Shown here in pieces: positions 1-7,377 of a stretch of 23,390 nt of DNA; position 1 is the stretch's first letter; each line of letters starts with the position of its first letter. Under the pieces are notes generated by a model. It was not told the DNA's origin. It made no database searches and saw only the letters and a program-made list of their open reading frames with translations. The position numbers were made by a program, and so were the translations under genes. This stretch comes from DATGFB01 sp032160545 (GTDB taxonomy: Bacteria; Actinomycetota; Actinomycetes; Mycobacteriales; Jatrophihabitantaceae), in assembly GCA_032160545.1 (NCBI GenBank), contig JAVHVN010000193.1, forward strand, positions 1 to 23,390, read 5' to 3'.

Positions 1-705
1 CTCGACGTGACGCAGGAAGTCGAGGCCGAGGCCCTTGCCCTGTGCGGCGCCCGGGATCAGCCCCGGGACGTCGGCCACGGTGAAGGTCGTGTCCCCGGCC
101 TGCACGACGCCCAGGTTGGGCACCAGCGTCGTGAACGGGTAGTCCGCGATCTTGGGGCGGGCAGCCGACAGGGCGGCGATCAGCGAGGACTTGCCCGCGC
201 TGGGGAAGCCGACCAGCCCGACGTCGGCGACGCTCTTGAGCTCGAGGACGAGTTCGCGTGACTCACCTGGCTCCCCGAGCAGCGCGAAGCCCGGGGCCTT
301 GCGGCGCGTGGACGCGAGGGCGGCGTTGCCGAGGCCGCCACGACCGCCGTGCGCGGCGACGAACCGGCTGCCGGTGCCGGTGAGGTCGACCAGTACCTCA
401 CCGCGCTCGTCGAGCACGACGGTGCCGTTCGGCACGCGCAGCTCGAGGTCGCCTCCGTCGGCTCCGTTGCGGTTGCTTCCGGCGCCCTGCTTGCCGTTGC
501 CTGCGCGCTGGTGCGGTCGGAAGTGGAAGTCGAGCAGGGTGTGGGTGTTGCCGTCGACGACGAGCACGACGTCACCGCCGCGACCGCCGTTGCCCCCGTC
601 GGGGCCGCCGAGCGGCTTGAACTTCTCGCGGTGGATCGATGCCACGCCGTGGCCGCCGTTACCTGCCCCGAGGTGCAGCACGACACGGTCGACGAAGTTC
701 GCCAT
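1..705 (-). CDS. obgE: GTPase Obg/ObgE, N-terminal part (cut by window edge)
   Basis: Obg is an essential GTPase that binds the 50S subunit and helps in late large-subunit assembly and stress signalling. The visible 235 codons start with MANFVDRVVLHLGAG at an ATG preceded by GGAGGT nine bases upstream. Residues 1 to about 158 form the glycine-rich Obg domain, with many GGxGG and GRGG runs. The G domain follows: G1 GFPSAGKS at 166-173, a switch I region around FTTLVPNLG at 191-199, and G3 DVPG at 212-215. The remaining G motifs and any C-terminal domain lie beyond base 1. It is the last gene of the rplU-rpmA-obgE string, a grouping seen across most bacteria. A hairpin with a short T run lies between rpmA and this gene, so its expression may be partly uncoupled from the ribosomal genes. 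Confidence 0.97.
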   Translation of the reverse strand, partial: MANFVDRVVLHLGAGNGGHGVASIHREKFKPLGGPDGGNGGRGGDVVLVVDGNTHTLLDFHFRPHQRAGNGKQGAGSNRNGADGGDLELRVPNGTVVLDERGEVLVDLTGTGSRFVAAHGGRGGLGNAALASTRRKAPGFALLGEPGESRELVLELKSVADVGLVGFPSAGKSSLIAALSAARPKIADYPFTTLVPNLGVVQAGDTTFTVADVPGLIPGAAQGKGLGLDFLRHVE

Positions 706-735
706 GCTGCCCGCACCTCCTTGAACGTTGCTGAC

Positions 736-774
736 AAAACGAGAGGCGGGCACCGGTTGCCCGGGGCCCGCCTC
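736..774 (-). terminator. Hairpin with T run between rpmA and obgE
   Basis: On the minus strand a perfect 9-bp stem (GAGGCGGGC paired with GCCCGCCTC, 743-751 with 766-774) encloses a 14-nt loop and is followed by TCGTTTTG. This looks like a weak intrinsic terminator or attenuator that would lower obgE expression relative to rplU-rpmA. The T run is only four bases, so read-through is likely. Termination is inferred; the pairing is seen. Confidence 0.5.
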
Positions 775-803
775 CTAGTACGGCTGGTTTCGGCTGCGGA
801 CCC

Positions 804-1061
804 TCAGGCCCCGGCCGGAACGATGCTGACGGTCTTGCGACCGCGGGAGAGGCCGAACTGCACGCTGCCGGCAGTCAGCGCGAACAGCGTGTCGTCGCCT
901 CCGCGACCGACGTTGGTGCCGGGGTGGAACTTGGTGCCGCGCTGGCGGACCAGGATCTCGCCGGCGTTGACCGCCTGGCCGCCGAAGCGCTTCACGCCGA
1001 GGAACTGCGGATTCGAGTCGCGGCCGTTGCGCGAGCTGGACGCGCCCTTCTTGTGAGCCAT
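804..1061 (-). CDS. rpmA: 50S ribosomal protein L27
   Basis: L27 sits at the peptidyl transferase side of the 50S subunit and its N-terminus reaches toward the tRNA acceptor ends. The product is 85 residues, the usual length. It begins MAHKKGASSSRNGRDS and carries the family core GGQAVNAGEILVRQRGTKFH. The N-terminus is the mature type, without the cleavable extension known from Firmicutes. The ATG at 1059-1061 has GAAGGG eight bases upstream, and only 13 bp separate it from the rplU stop, so the two are almost certainly cotranscribed. Confidence 0.98.
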   Translation of the reverse strand: MAHKKGASSSRNGRDSNPQFLGVKRFGGQAVNAGEILVRQRGTKFHPGTNVGRGGDDTLFALTAGSVQFGLSRGRKTVSIVPAGA

Positions 1062-1074
1062 GTCGACTGCCCTT

Positions 1075-1389
1075 CTACTTCGAGGCCGAGATGCCGGTGA
1101 CCTTGACCTGGGTCAGCTTCTGACGGTGACCCATGCGCTTGTGGTAGCCGGTCTTGTTCTTGTACTTGTGAATGCGGATCTTCGGGCCCTTGGTCTGCGC
1201 GAGCACCTCGGCGGTGACGGCGACCTTGGCCAGGGCGGCGGCGTCGTGGGTGACGTCGGCGCCGTCGACGAGCAGGACCGCTGACAGCGCAACCTCGGCG
1301 CCAGGCGCCAGATCGAGCTTCTCGATCTCGATCACATCGCCCTCGGCGACCTTGTACTGCTTGCCGCCGGTCTTGACGATGGCGTACAT
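1075..1389 (-). CDS. rplU: 50S ribosomal protein L21
   Basis: L21 is a primary 23S rRNA-binding protein of the large subunit. The 104-residue product starts MYAIVKTGGKQYKVAEGDVI and ends with the basic KYKNKTGYHKRMGHRQ stretch and VKVTGISASK, the full family length. The open frame extends 19 codons further upstream, but the ATG at 1387-1389 has GAGGAG just ahead of it and matches the universal L21 N-terminus, so I chose it. It is the first gene of rplU-rpmA-obgE. The 130-bp spacer upstream, after rne, holds a promoter candidate and two consecutive hairpins that may form a regulatory leader. Confidence 0.98.
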   Translation of the reverse strand: MYAIVKTGGKQYKVAEGDVIEIEKLDLAPGAEVALSAVLLVDGADVTHDAAALAKVAVTAEVLAQTKGPKIRIHKYKNKTGYHKRMGHRQKLTQVKVTGISASK

Positions 1390-1425
1390 CCGGGGAACTC
1401 CTCGACTTGCTGATTGGGGACGCAC

Positions 1426-1476
1426 GCGGCCTGCGGGGCCGCACACGACGCGGGCCCACCTTCCGCGGGCCGTCGT
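1426..1476 (-). promoter_or_regulatory. Two-hairpin leader upstream of rplU
   Basis: The 5' leader of rplU can fold into two adjacent hairpins. The first uses 1445-1449 with 1472-1476 (ACGAC/GTCGT) continued by GGCCC/GGGCC (1453-1457 with 1467-1471), with a 3-nt bulge. The second is a perfect 6-bp GCGGCC/GGCCGC stem with a 5-nt loop at 1426-1442. Ribosomal protein operons often use such leaders for feedback by the encoded protein, and an L21 leader is known in Firmicutes. I see no direct match to that element, so a regulatory role is an inference. Confidence 0.35.
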
Positions 1477-1478
1477 TC

Positions 1479-1508
1479 AGATTACTGGACGGGCGCATCC
1501 CGAGGCAA
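1479..1508 (-). promoter_or_regulatory. Candidate sigma-70-type promoter for rplU-rpmA
   Basis: Minus-strand TTGCCT (1503-1508) and TAATCT (1479-1484) are separated by 18 bp. The -10 fits the actinobacterial TANNNT pattern and the -35 keeps TTG. The start of transcription would fall near 1472, giving a leader of about 83 nt. The site lies in the rne-rplU spacer, where a ribosomal operon promoter is expected. Confidence 0.4.
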
Positions 1509-1519
1509 AACGCATCGGC

Positions 1520-4456
1520 TCAGTGCTGCCCCACGGCCACCGGCGGGCCCGCGGGCCGGCTCGCCGCACGCCTCCGGCGGGGCCGGGACGCGGGTGGGGC
1601 GGGCTCGGCGGGCGGTTCGGCGGACGGTTCCGACTCGGCCGCCTCGCCGCGGGCCTCGGCGTCGAGGACGGTCGTGGCCACTTCGGCCGCCAGACCGGGC
1701 GCGACCGTCTCGATCTCGCCGACCGGCGTGTCGAGCAGGTCGCTGTCGGCGTCGCTGTCGCCCACGCTGTCGGCGTCGCTGTCGGCGAAAACGTCGGCGT
1801 GACCGTCCACGCCGCCGTCGACATCGTCAGGGTGCGCCGCGCGGTGGATGGCGGTTATGGCCGCCCGGGCTGCCTTGCGCTGCTCCTCGACGGCGGCGAG
1901 ATCGGCCTCGGTCGTGGGCACGTCCTTCTTCGCCCCGCGCTTGCGCCTGGTCTTGGGCTGCTCGTCGTCGTCCGCGACGGCCGGCGCGTGCTGGTGGTCG
2001 ACCGGTTCGGTGTGCAGGATGACGCCACGTCCGCGGCAGTGTTCGCACGGTTCGCTGAACGCCTCGAGCAACCCCTCGCCGACACGCTTGCGGGTCATCT
2101 GGACCAAGCCGAGCGAAGTCACCTCGGCGACCTGGTGCTTCGTGCGGTCGCGGCCGAGGCACTCCGTCAGCCGCCGCAGGACCAAGTCGCGGTTGCTCTC
2201 GAGCACCATGTCGATGAAGTCGATGACGACGATGCCGCCGACGTCGCGCAGGCGCAGCTGCCGCACGATCTCCTCGGCCGCCTCGAGGTTGTTGCGCGTG
2301 ACGGTCTGCTCGAGGTTGCCGCCCGAGCCGACGAACTTGCCGGTGTTGACGTCGATGACGGTCATCGCCTCGGTGCGGTCGATGACCAGCGAGCCGCCGG
2401 ACGGCAGGTACACCTTGCGGTCGAGGGCCTTCATCAGCTGCTCGTCGACGCGGAGTTCGGCGAACAGGTCGCGCTCGGAGGTGTGCTTCGAGACGCGTTC
2501 GCCCAGGTCGGGGGCGACCCCCTCGACGTACTCGGACACCGTGGCCCAGGCGTCGTCACCTTGCACGATGAGGCGCTTGAAGTCCTCGTTGAACACGTCA
2601 CGCACGACGCGGATCGCGAGGTCGGGCTCGCCATGCACCAGAGTCGGCGCCGAGGAGGTCTTCTCGGCCTTCTTCGAGATGATCTCCCACTGCGCCTTGA
2701 GCCGCTCGACGTCGCGGGTGAGATCCTCCTCGGAGGCGCCCTCGGCGGCCGTACGCACGATGACTCCGGCGTCCTCGGGGACGATCTTCTTCAGGATCGC
2801 CTTGAGGCGGTGCCGCTCGGTGTCGGGCAGCTTGCGGCTGATGCCGGTCATGCCCCCGCCGGGGACGTAGACCAGGAAGCGGCCCGGCAGCGAAACCTGG
2901 CTGGTGAGCCGCGCACCCTTGTGCCCGATCGGGTCCTTGGTGACCTGCACCAGGACGACGTCGCCCGACTTGAGCGCCTGCTCGATCGCCCGTGACTTGC
3001 CCTCGAGCCCGGCGGCGTCCCAGTTGACCTCGCCGGCGTAGAGAACGCCGTTGCGTCCCTTGGCGATGTCGATGAACGCCGCTTCCATGCTCGGCAGGAC
3101 GTTCTGCACCCGACCGAGGTAGACGTTGCCGACGTAGGAGGTCGCGCTGGCACGGGTGACGTAGTGCTCGACGAGGATGTCGTCCTCGAGTACCGCGATC
3201 TGGGTGCGGTCACCGGTCTGGCGCACGGCCATCACCCGGTCGACCGCCTCACGTCGGGCCAGGAACTCGGACTCGGTGAGGATCGGCGGGCGCCTGCGGC
3301 TGGTCTCGCGGCCGTCCCGGCGCCGTTGGCGCTTGGCCTCGAGCCGGGTCGAGCCCTTGACGCCCTTGACGCCGTCGTCGTCGCTATCGGCCCGGTCGGC
3401 CCGATCGGAACGGTCGGCCCGATCGCTGCCACGGCCGCGGGATTCGCGCACGTGCACGACGGTGTTCGGCGGGTCGTCGTCACCGGCCTCGGCGCCGTTG
3501 CCGCCGGATCGCCGGCGTCGCCGGCGGCGCTTCGTGCCCGTGGCGCCGCCATCGGCGCCCTCAGCGGCGTCGGCGCCCTCACCAAGGTCGTCGTCCGTGG
3601 TCTCCGCCGATTCGGCGGCCTCCGTGCCGTCCGCCGCGAGGGGCACGGAGAGCACGGGGGGCGCCGGGGCGGCGTCGTCGCCCTGGTCGTCGGCCGTACC
3701 GGCTGATCCTCCCGTGCCTGCACCTCCGCGACCGCGGCGGCCGCGTCGACGACGTCGGCGCGCGCCGGTGGCCTCTTCGACGGCGGCCTCGCGGACGTCG
3801 TCGGGCTCGGCGACGCCATCCTCGACGTCTTCGGCGCGGGCGATGTCGGCCTCGGCCGGCGCGGGCTCGGGGATCGGCGCGGCCTTCTTCGCGGCCCGCT
3901 TGCGCGGCGCGCGCGTCTGGGGCTCACTCGGCGGGACGAAGAGCACGGCCGAAGCCGCCAGCGCGGGAGCCGAACCGGCCGCGCCTGCGGCGGCGGTCTC
4001 GGTCACGGAGTCAGCGGGCATCTCGGTGGCAGCCGGCGGCTGGGCGATCTTCTTCGCGGTGCGCTTGCGGGTGGCCTTCGCGGGAGCCGGAGTATCTGCC
4101 GCTGCGTCGGCCCCGGGCTCAGCCGTGGTTTCGGCGGCGGGGGCGGCCTTCTTGGCCGTGCGCTTGCGGGTCGCCTTGACGGCCGTCGCGGTCGCCTTTC
4201 CCGCGGCTGCGGGGCCATCAGCCGAATCAGCGGTGGCCGTGGCCTGCTCGGCAGTGGCCTTCTTCGCGGCGCGGGGGGCGGCCTTCTTGACCGCCTTCTT
4301 CGCGGCCTTCTTCGCGGTCTTCTTGGCAGCCTTGACGGGTGCGGCCGTGCCGCTCGCGGTGTTCGCGCTGCCGGTCTCACCCGTGGTCGGGCCGCCGTCA
4401 GAGTGGGTAGTCGTGTCGTTATCGGTGGGTTCGAGCATGTGCTCGGATCGCTCCAT
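1520..4456 (-). CDS. rne: Ribonuclease E/G with long disordered arms
   Basis: This endoribonuclease cleaves single-stranded AU-rich RNA in rRNA maturation and mRNA decay. The product is 978 residues if it starts at the ATG at 4454-4456, which follows GGAGGTGA; an ATG 18 bp downstream has no such site. Residues 1 to about 395 are low complexity: a Lys/Ala tract (about 43-67), repeats of KATRKRTAKK (94-103, 127-136), acidic stretches and Arg-rich blocks such as RRGRGG. The catalytic core runs from about 405 to 815: an S1-like domain (VGNVYLGRVQNVLPSMEAAF), the DNase I-like active site with DVNTGK at 702-707 and DFIDM at 746-750, and the Zn-link CEHCRGRG at 804-811. An acidic and basic tail follows, with another TRRKRGAKK. 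Long arms around a central core are typical of actinobacterial RNase E and are thought to recruit partner proteins. It lies directly upstream of rplU. Confidence 0.96.
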   Translation of the reverse strand: MERSEHMLEPTDNDTTTHSDGGPTTGETGSANTASGTAAPVKAAKKTAKKAAKKAVKKAAPRAAKKATAEQATATADSADGPAAAGKATATAVKATRKRTAKKAAPAAETTAEPGADAAADTPAPAKATRKRTAKKIAQPPAATEMPADSVTETAAAGAAGSAPALAASAVLFVPPSEPQTRAPRKRAAKKAAPIPEPAPAEADIARAEDVEDGVAEPDDVREAAVEEATGARRRRRRGRRGRGGAGTGGSAGTADDQGDDAAPAPPVLSVPLAADGTEAAESAETTDDDLGEGADAAEGADGGATGTKRRRRRRRSGGNGAEAGDDDPPNTVVHVRESRGRGSDRADRSDRADRADSDDDGVKGVKGSTRLEAKRQRRRDGRETSRRRPPILTESEFLARREAVDRVMAVRQTGDRTQIAVLEDDILVEHYVTRASATSYVGNVYLGRVQNVLPSMEAAFIDIAKGRNGVLYAGEVNWDAAGLEGKSRAIEQALKSGDVVLVQVTKDPIGHKGARLTSQVSLPGRFLVYVPGGGMTGISRKLPDTERHRLKAILKKIVPEDAGVIVRTAAEGASEEDLTRDVERLKAQWEIISKKAEKTSSAPTLVHGEPDLAIRVVRDVFNEDFKRLIVQGDDAWATVSEYVEGVAPDLGERVSKHTSERDLFAELRVDEQLMKALDRKVYLPSGGSLVIDRTEAMTVIDVNTGKFVGSGGNLEQTVTRNNLEAAEEIVRQLRLRDVGGIVVIDFIDMVLESNRDLVLRRLTECLGRDRTKHQVAEVTSLGLVQMTRKRVGEGLLEAFSEPCEHCRGRGVILHTEPVDHQHAPAVADDDEQPKTRRKRGAKKDVPTTEADLAAVEEQRKAARAAITAIHRAAHPDDVDGGVDGHADVFADSDADSVGDSDADSDLLDTPVGEIETVAPGLAAEVATTVLDAEARGEAAESEPSAEPPAEPAPPASRPRRRRAASRPAGPPVAVGQH
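1742..1784 (-). repeat. Short tandem repeat inside the rne C-terminal arm
   Basis: A 19-base unit (gctgtcggcgtcgctgtcg on the plus strand) occurs at 1742-1760 and again at 1766-1784, a 24-bp period. It encodes the acidic Asp/Ser/Ala repeat DSDADS near the end of RNase E. Such in-frame repeats can vary in copy number by slippage without breaking the gene. Confidence 0.7.
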
Positions 4457-4508
4457 TCTCACCTCCGGGCGCGGTGTTCTAGGCCGCGTCCGCACGAAGG
4501 CGGTTGTG

Positions 4509-4534
4509 GCCGGTGTCCCCGGAGGGTGACCGGC
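4509..4534. other. Symmetric hairpin between DUF2344 gene and rne
   Basis: A 6-bp stem GCCGGT/ACCGGC (4509-4514 with 4529-4534), a 2x2 mismatch, a further CCC/GGG pairing and a CGGA loop form a compact hairpin just after the DUF2344 stop. No T run follows on the minus strand, so it may be a processing site or a weak U-less terminator rather than a classical one. Confidence 0.35.
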
Positions 4535-4546
4535 GAAGTCTGCTGG

Positions 4547-5311
4547 CTACGGCGCCGTCTCGAGCGGATCGCGATCGGGTGACAAGGGATCACCGACCCC
4601 GCCTGCGTCGTCGAGCGGTCCCTGCGCCAGACGCACCGCCACTGGCGGCGCATCGAGGGCGAGACCGGCGACCGAACGCAATGCGGCAAGAACGTCGTCG
4701 GGTCGTACGGCGGGGGTCACCTGCCGGACAACCACATCCAGTATCGCACGTCCGGTGCCCGACAGCCCGTCGGGCGCGCTCGACACCGAGATCGCCACGA
4801 TGGCGGCGCGCGCATCCACCGGTTTGCGGCCGGTCTTGGTCACCCGCTCGATCACGACGGCGTCCCGGGCCAGGAAGGCAGCGACGGCGGCCTCGGCCGA
4901 CTCGGCGGACGCCCCCGGCAGCTCGATCCGCCAGGCGGAGGCCTGCATCCGATCGGCGAACGAGCCAACCCCGGCCGGCACGGCTTCGACGATGTCGAGC
5001 CCGTCCGGCAGGGCGGAGTCCAGTGCCGCGCGCAGCTCCTCGATATCGACCTCGCGTATCAGGCCGATCTCGACGAACTCGGCCTCGCTCGCCACCCCGG
5101 TCGGTGCTGCGCCGAGATACGAGATCTTGGGATGCGGCGAGAAGCCGGCCGAGTAGCCCATCGGCACCTCGGCGCGGCGCAGCGCCCGCTCGAACGCGCG
5201 GGCGAAGTCGCGGTGCGAGGTGAACCGCAGCCGGCCTCGCTTCGCGTAGCGCAGCCGGACCCGCTGCACGACCGGCGGCGGAGGCGGGCCTTCGGGGACG
5301 CGGCGACTCAC
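4547..5311 (-). CDS. DUF2344 / TIGR03936 protein, partner of the radical SAM protein
   Basis: This is a conserved protein of unknown function, recognised by RVRLRYAKRGRLRFTSHRD (about 17-35), then MGYSAGFSPHPKISYLGAAP and VASEAEFVEI. The family occurs either as a separate gene beside a TIGR03960-type radical SAM gene or as the C-terminal part of a fused protein, so the two very likely act together. The product is 254 residues and soluble, with no signal or membrane segment. The start is GTG at 5309-5311, with GGGGGAG about ten bases upstream; the proline-rich stretch PEGPPPPP follows at once, so a start a few codons later is possible. It lies 52 bp after the radical SAM gene and 90 bp before rne, consistent with one transcript. 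No catalytic residues can be assigned. Confidence 0.9.
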   Translation of the reverse strand: MSRRVPEGPPPPPVVQRVRLRYAKRGRLRFTSHRDFARAFERALRRAEVPMGYSAGFSPHPKISYLGAAPTGVASEAEFVEIGLIREVDIEELRAALDSALPDGLDIVEAVPAGVGSFADRMQASAWRIELPGASAESAEAAVAAFLARDAVVIERVTKTGRKPVDARAAIVAISVSSAPDGLSGTGRAILDVVVRQVTPAVRPDDVLAALRSVAGLALDAPPVAVRLAQGPLDDAGGVGDPLSPDRDPLETAP

Positions 5312-5335
5312 GACGCCGAGTCTCCCCCACCGCCG

Positions 5336-5353
5336 GACCGGCGTGGGCCGGTC
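5336..5353. other. GC-rich hairpin between radical SAM and DUF2344 genes
   Basis: GACCGGC (5336-5342) and GCCGGTC (5347-5353) form a perfect 7-bp stem with a four-base loop in the 52-bp spacer. No T run follows on the minus strand. It could act as an mRNA stability or attenuation element that sets the ratio of the two proteins. Confidence 0.35.
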
Positions 5354-5363
5354 GGTCGCTCAG

Positions 5364-7283
5364 TCACGACTTGGGCGACAGCGGTAACAACGTCCGTCCG
5401 GTCGGACCGATCTGGATGTCGGTGCCGAGGTTCGAGCAGACGCCGCAGTCGAAGCACGGCGTCCAACGGCAGTCGTCCTGCTCGAATTCTGCGAGCGCAT
5501 CCTGCCAGTCGTCCCAGAGCCATTGTTTGTCCAGACCGGAGTCCAGGTGGTCCCAGGGCAGCACCTCGTCGCCGTCGCGCTCGCGGGTGGTGAACCACGC
5601 GAGGTCGACGCCGTGCAGTTCGCTGTCGGCCGCAGCGACCCAGCGCGCGAACGAGAAGTGCTCGCTCCAGCCGTCGAAGCGGCCGCCTTCGCGCCATACC
5701 CGCTCGATGACGGCGCCGACCCGGCGGTCGCCGCGCGACAGCAGGCCTTCCACCAGCGACGGCTCGCCGTCGTGGTAGCGCATGCCCACCGCGCGACCGA
5801 GCGACTTGTTGGCATTGATGGCGGCACGCAGCTTGCGCAACCGGTTGTCGACGGTTTCGGGATCGGCCTGCGCCGCCCACTGGAACGGCGTGTGCGGCTT
5901 GGGAACGAAGCCGCCGATCGACACCGTGCACCGGATGTCCTTGGACCCGGCCGCCTCGCGGCCCGCCCGGATGACGTCGTGTGCCATCTCGGCGATCTCG
6001 AGCACGTCCTCGTCGGTCTCGGTCGGCAGGCCGCACATGAAGTACAGCTTGACCTGCCGCCAGCCCTGGCCGTAGGCCGTCGAGACGGTGCGGATCAGGT
6101 CGTCCTTGCTGACCATCTTGTTGATGACCCGGCGCAGCCGCTCGCTGCCGCCCTCGGGGGCGAAGGTGAGACCAGACCGCCGGCCGTTGCGCGAGAACTC
6201 GTTGGCGAGATCGATGTTGAACGCGTCGACCCGTGTCGAGGGCAGGGACAGCGAGACCTGCTCGCCCTCGTAGCGGTCGGCGAGGCCCTTCGCGATGGCG
6301 CCGATCTCGGAGTGGTCGGCACTCGACAGCGAGAGCAGCCCGACCTCCTCGAATCCGGTCGCGGCGAGGCCGGCGGTGACCATCTCCCCGATGCCGGTGA
6401 TGCTCCGCTCGCGCACCGGTCGGGTGATCATGCCGGCCTGGCAGAACCGGCACCCGCGGGTGCAGCCGCGGAAGATCTCGACGCTCATCCGCTCGTGCAC
6501 CGTCTCGGCCAGCGGGACCAGCGGGGTCTTCGGGTAAGGCCACTCGTCGAGGTCCATGACCGTGTGCTTGGTGACGCGCTCAGGGGCGTCCGGCCGGTTG
6601 GGCCGGACCGCCTCGATCCGCCCGTCGGGCAAGTAGGTGACGTCGTAGTAGCGCGGGACGTAGACGCCCCCCGTAGCGGCGAGTCGCTCGAGCAGTCCGT
6701 CGCGACCGCCGGGCCGGCCCTCGGCCTTCCAGTCGCGGACGACGGCGGTGATCGTGCCGACCGCCTGCTCGCCGTCGCCGAGGACGGCCGCGTCGACGAA
6801 GTCCGCGATCGGCTCGGGGTTGAACGCCGCGTGCCCGCCGGCGAGGACGACCGGGTGGCTCTCGTCGCGGTCGCACGCGTGCAGCGGAATGCCCGCCAGG
6901 TCGAGTGCGGTCAGCAGGTTGGTGTAGCCGAGTTCGGTCGAGAAGCTCACGCCGAGGACGTCGAACGCGCCGACCGGCCGATGGGCATCGACGGTGAACT
7001 GCGGCACGCCGTGCTCGCGCATCAGCGCCTCGAGGTCGGGCCAGACGGCGTAGGTGCGTTCGGCGAGGGCGTCCGGGTGTTCGTTGATGACCTCGTAGAG
7101 GATCTGCACGCCCTGGTTCGGCAGCCCGACCTCGTAGGCGTCGGGGTACATCAGCGCCCAACGCACGGCGACGGCGTCCCAGTCCTTCGTGCGGGCGTTG
7201 AGTTCACCGCCGACGTACTGAATGGGCTTCTGGACGCGCGGAAGCAACGGCTCCAGGCGGGAAAACAGCGAGTCGATAGGCAT
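5364..7283 (-). CDS. Radical SAM protein of the TIGR03960 type, function unknown
   Basis: A 639-residue radical SAM enzyme. The N-terminal 230 residues resemble a degenerate B12-binding-like domain (VLGVSFSTELGYTNLLTAL, then VVLAGGHAAFNPEPIADFVD and LGDGEQAV). The radical SAM core carries the CX3CX2C cluster CTRGCRFC with cysteines at 274, 278 and 281, which binds the 4Fe-4S cluster that cleaves S-adenosylmethionine. The tail has a second cysteine group, CFDCGVC at 610-616, which may hold another Fe-S cluster. I chose the ATG at 7281-7283 because a GGGGGG run precedes it; upstream in-frame starts lack a good site. A TAGCAT box lies 10 bp upstream. The substrate is not known to me. The invariant partner DUF2344 gene follows, then rne and rplU, which suggests RNA or ribosome modification, though only by context. 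Confidence 0.92.
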   Translation of the reverse strand: MPIDSLFSRLEPLLPRVQKPIQYVGGELNARTKDWDAVAVRWALMYPDAYEVGLPNQGVQILYEVINEHPDALAERTYAVWPDLEALMREHGVPQFTVDAHRPVGAFDVLGVSFSTELGYTNLLTALDLAGIPLHACDRDESHPVVLAGGHAAFNPEPIADFVDAAVLGDGEQAVGTITAVVRDWKAEGRPGGRDGLLERLAATGGVYVPRYYDVTYLPDGRIEAVRPNRPDAPERVTKHTVMDLDEWPYPKTPLVPLAETVHERMSVEIFRGCTRGCRFCQAGMITRPVRERSITGIGEMVTAGLAATGFEEVGLLSLSSADHSEIGAIAKGLADRYEGEQVSLSLPSTRVDAFNIDLANEFSRNGRRSGLTFAPEGGSERLRRVINKMVSKDDLIRTVSTAYGQGWRQVKLYFMCGLPTETDEDVLEIAEMAHDVIRAGREAAGSKDIRCTVSIGGFVPKPHTPFQWAAQADPETVDNRLRKLRAAINANKSLGRAVGMRYHDGEPSLVEGLLSRGDRRVGAVIERVWREGGRFDGWSEHFSFARWVAAADSELHGVDLAWFTTRERDGDEVLPWDHLDSGLDKQWLWDDWQDALAEFEQDDCRWTPCFDCGVCSNLGTDIQIGPTGRTLLPLSPKS

Positions 7284-7330
7284 GGCGCCCCCCATGCTAC
7301 GGACCGTCACCCCCGCCCGGCGGCCTCATC

Positions 7331-7359
7331 GGGGGACGGGGGGGCGGACAGGGATCGGG
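7331..7359 (+). other. Candidate G-quadruplex motif in the divergent promoter region
   Basis: Four G tracts (5, 7, 3 and 3 guanines) separated by 2, 6 and 3 bases fit the G3+N1-7 pattern. The run lies 18 bp ahead of the rhtA-like start, between two divergently transcribed genes. Only the motif is seen; folding is not shown, and such runs are commoner in GC-rich DNA. Confidence 0.35.
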
Positions 7360-7377
7360 CTTTGGTTGGATCGACGA

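Noticed and set aside
1742..1784. Possible CRISPR or minisatellite array
   Set aside because: Only two copies of a coding repeat in the RNase E tail; no regular spacers.
1172..2995. 607-codon plus-strand open frame opposite rplU and rne
   Set aside because: It overlaps two certain genes and consists of Asp/Val/Leu/Gly-rich sequence generated by the complementary GC-rich codons.
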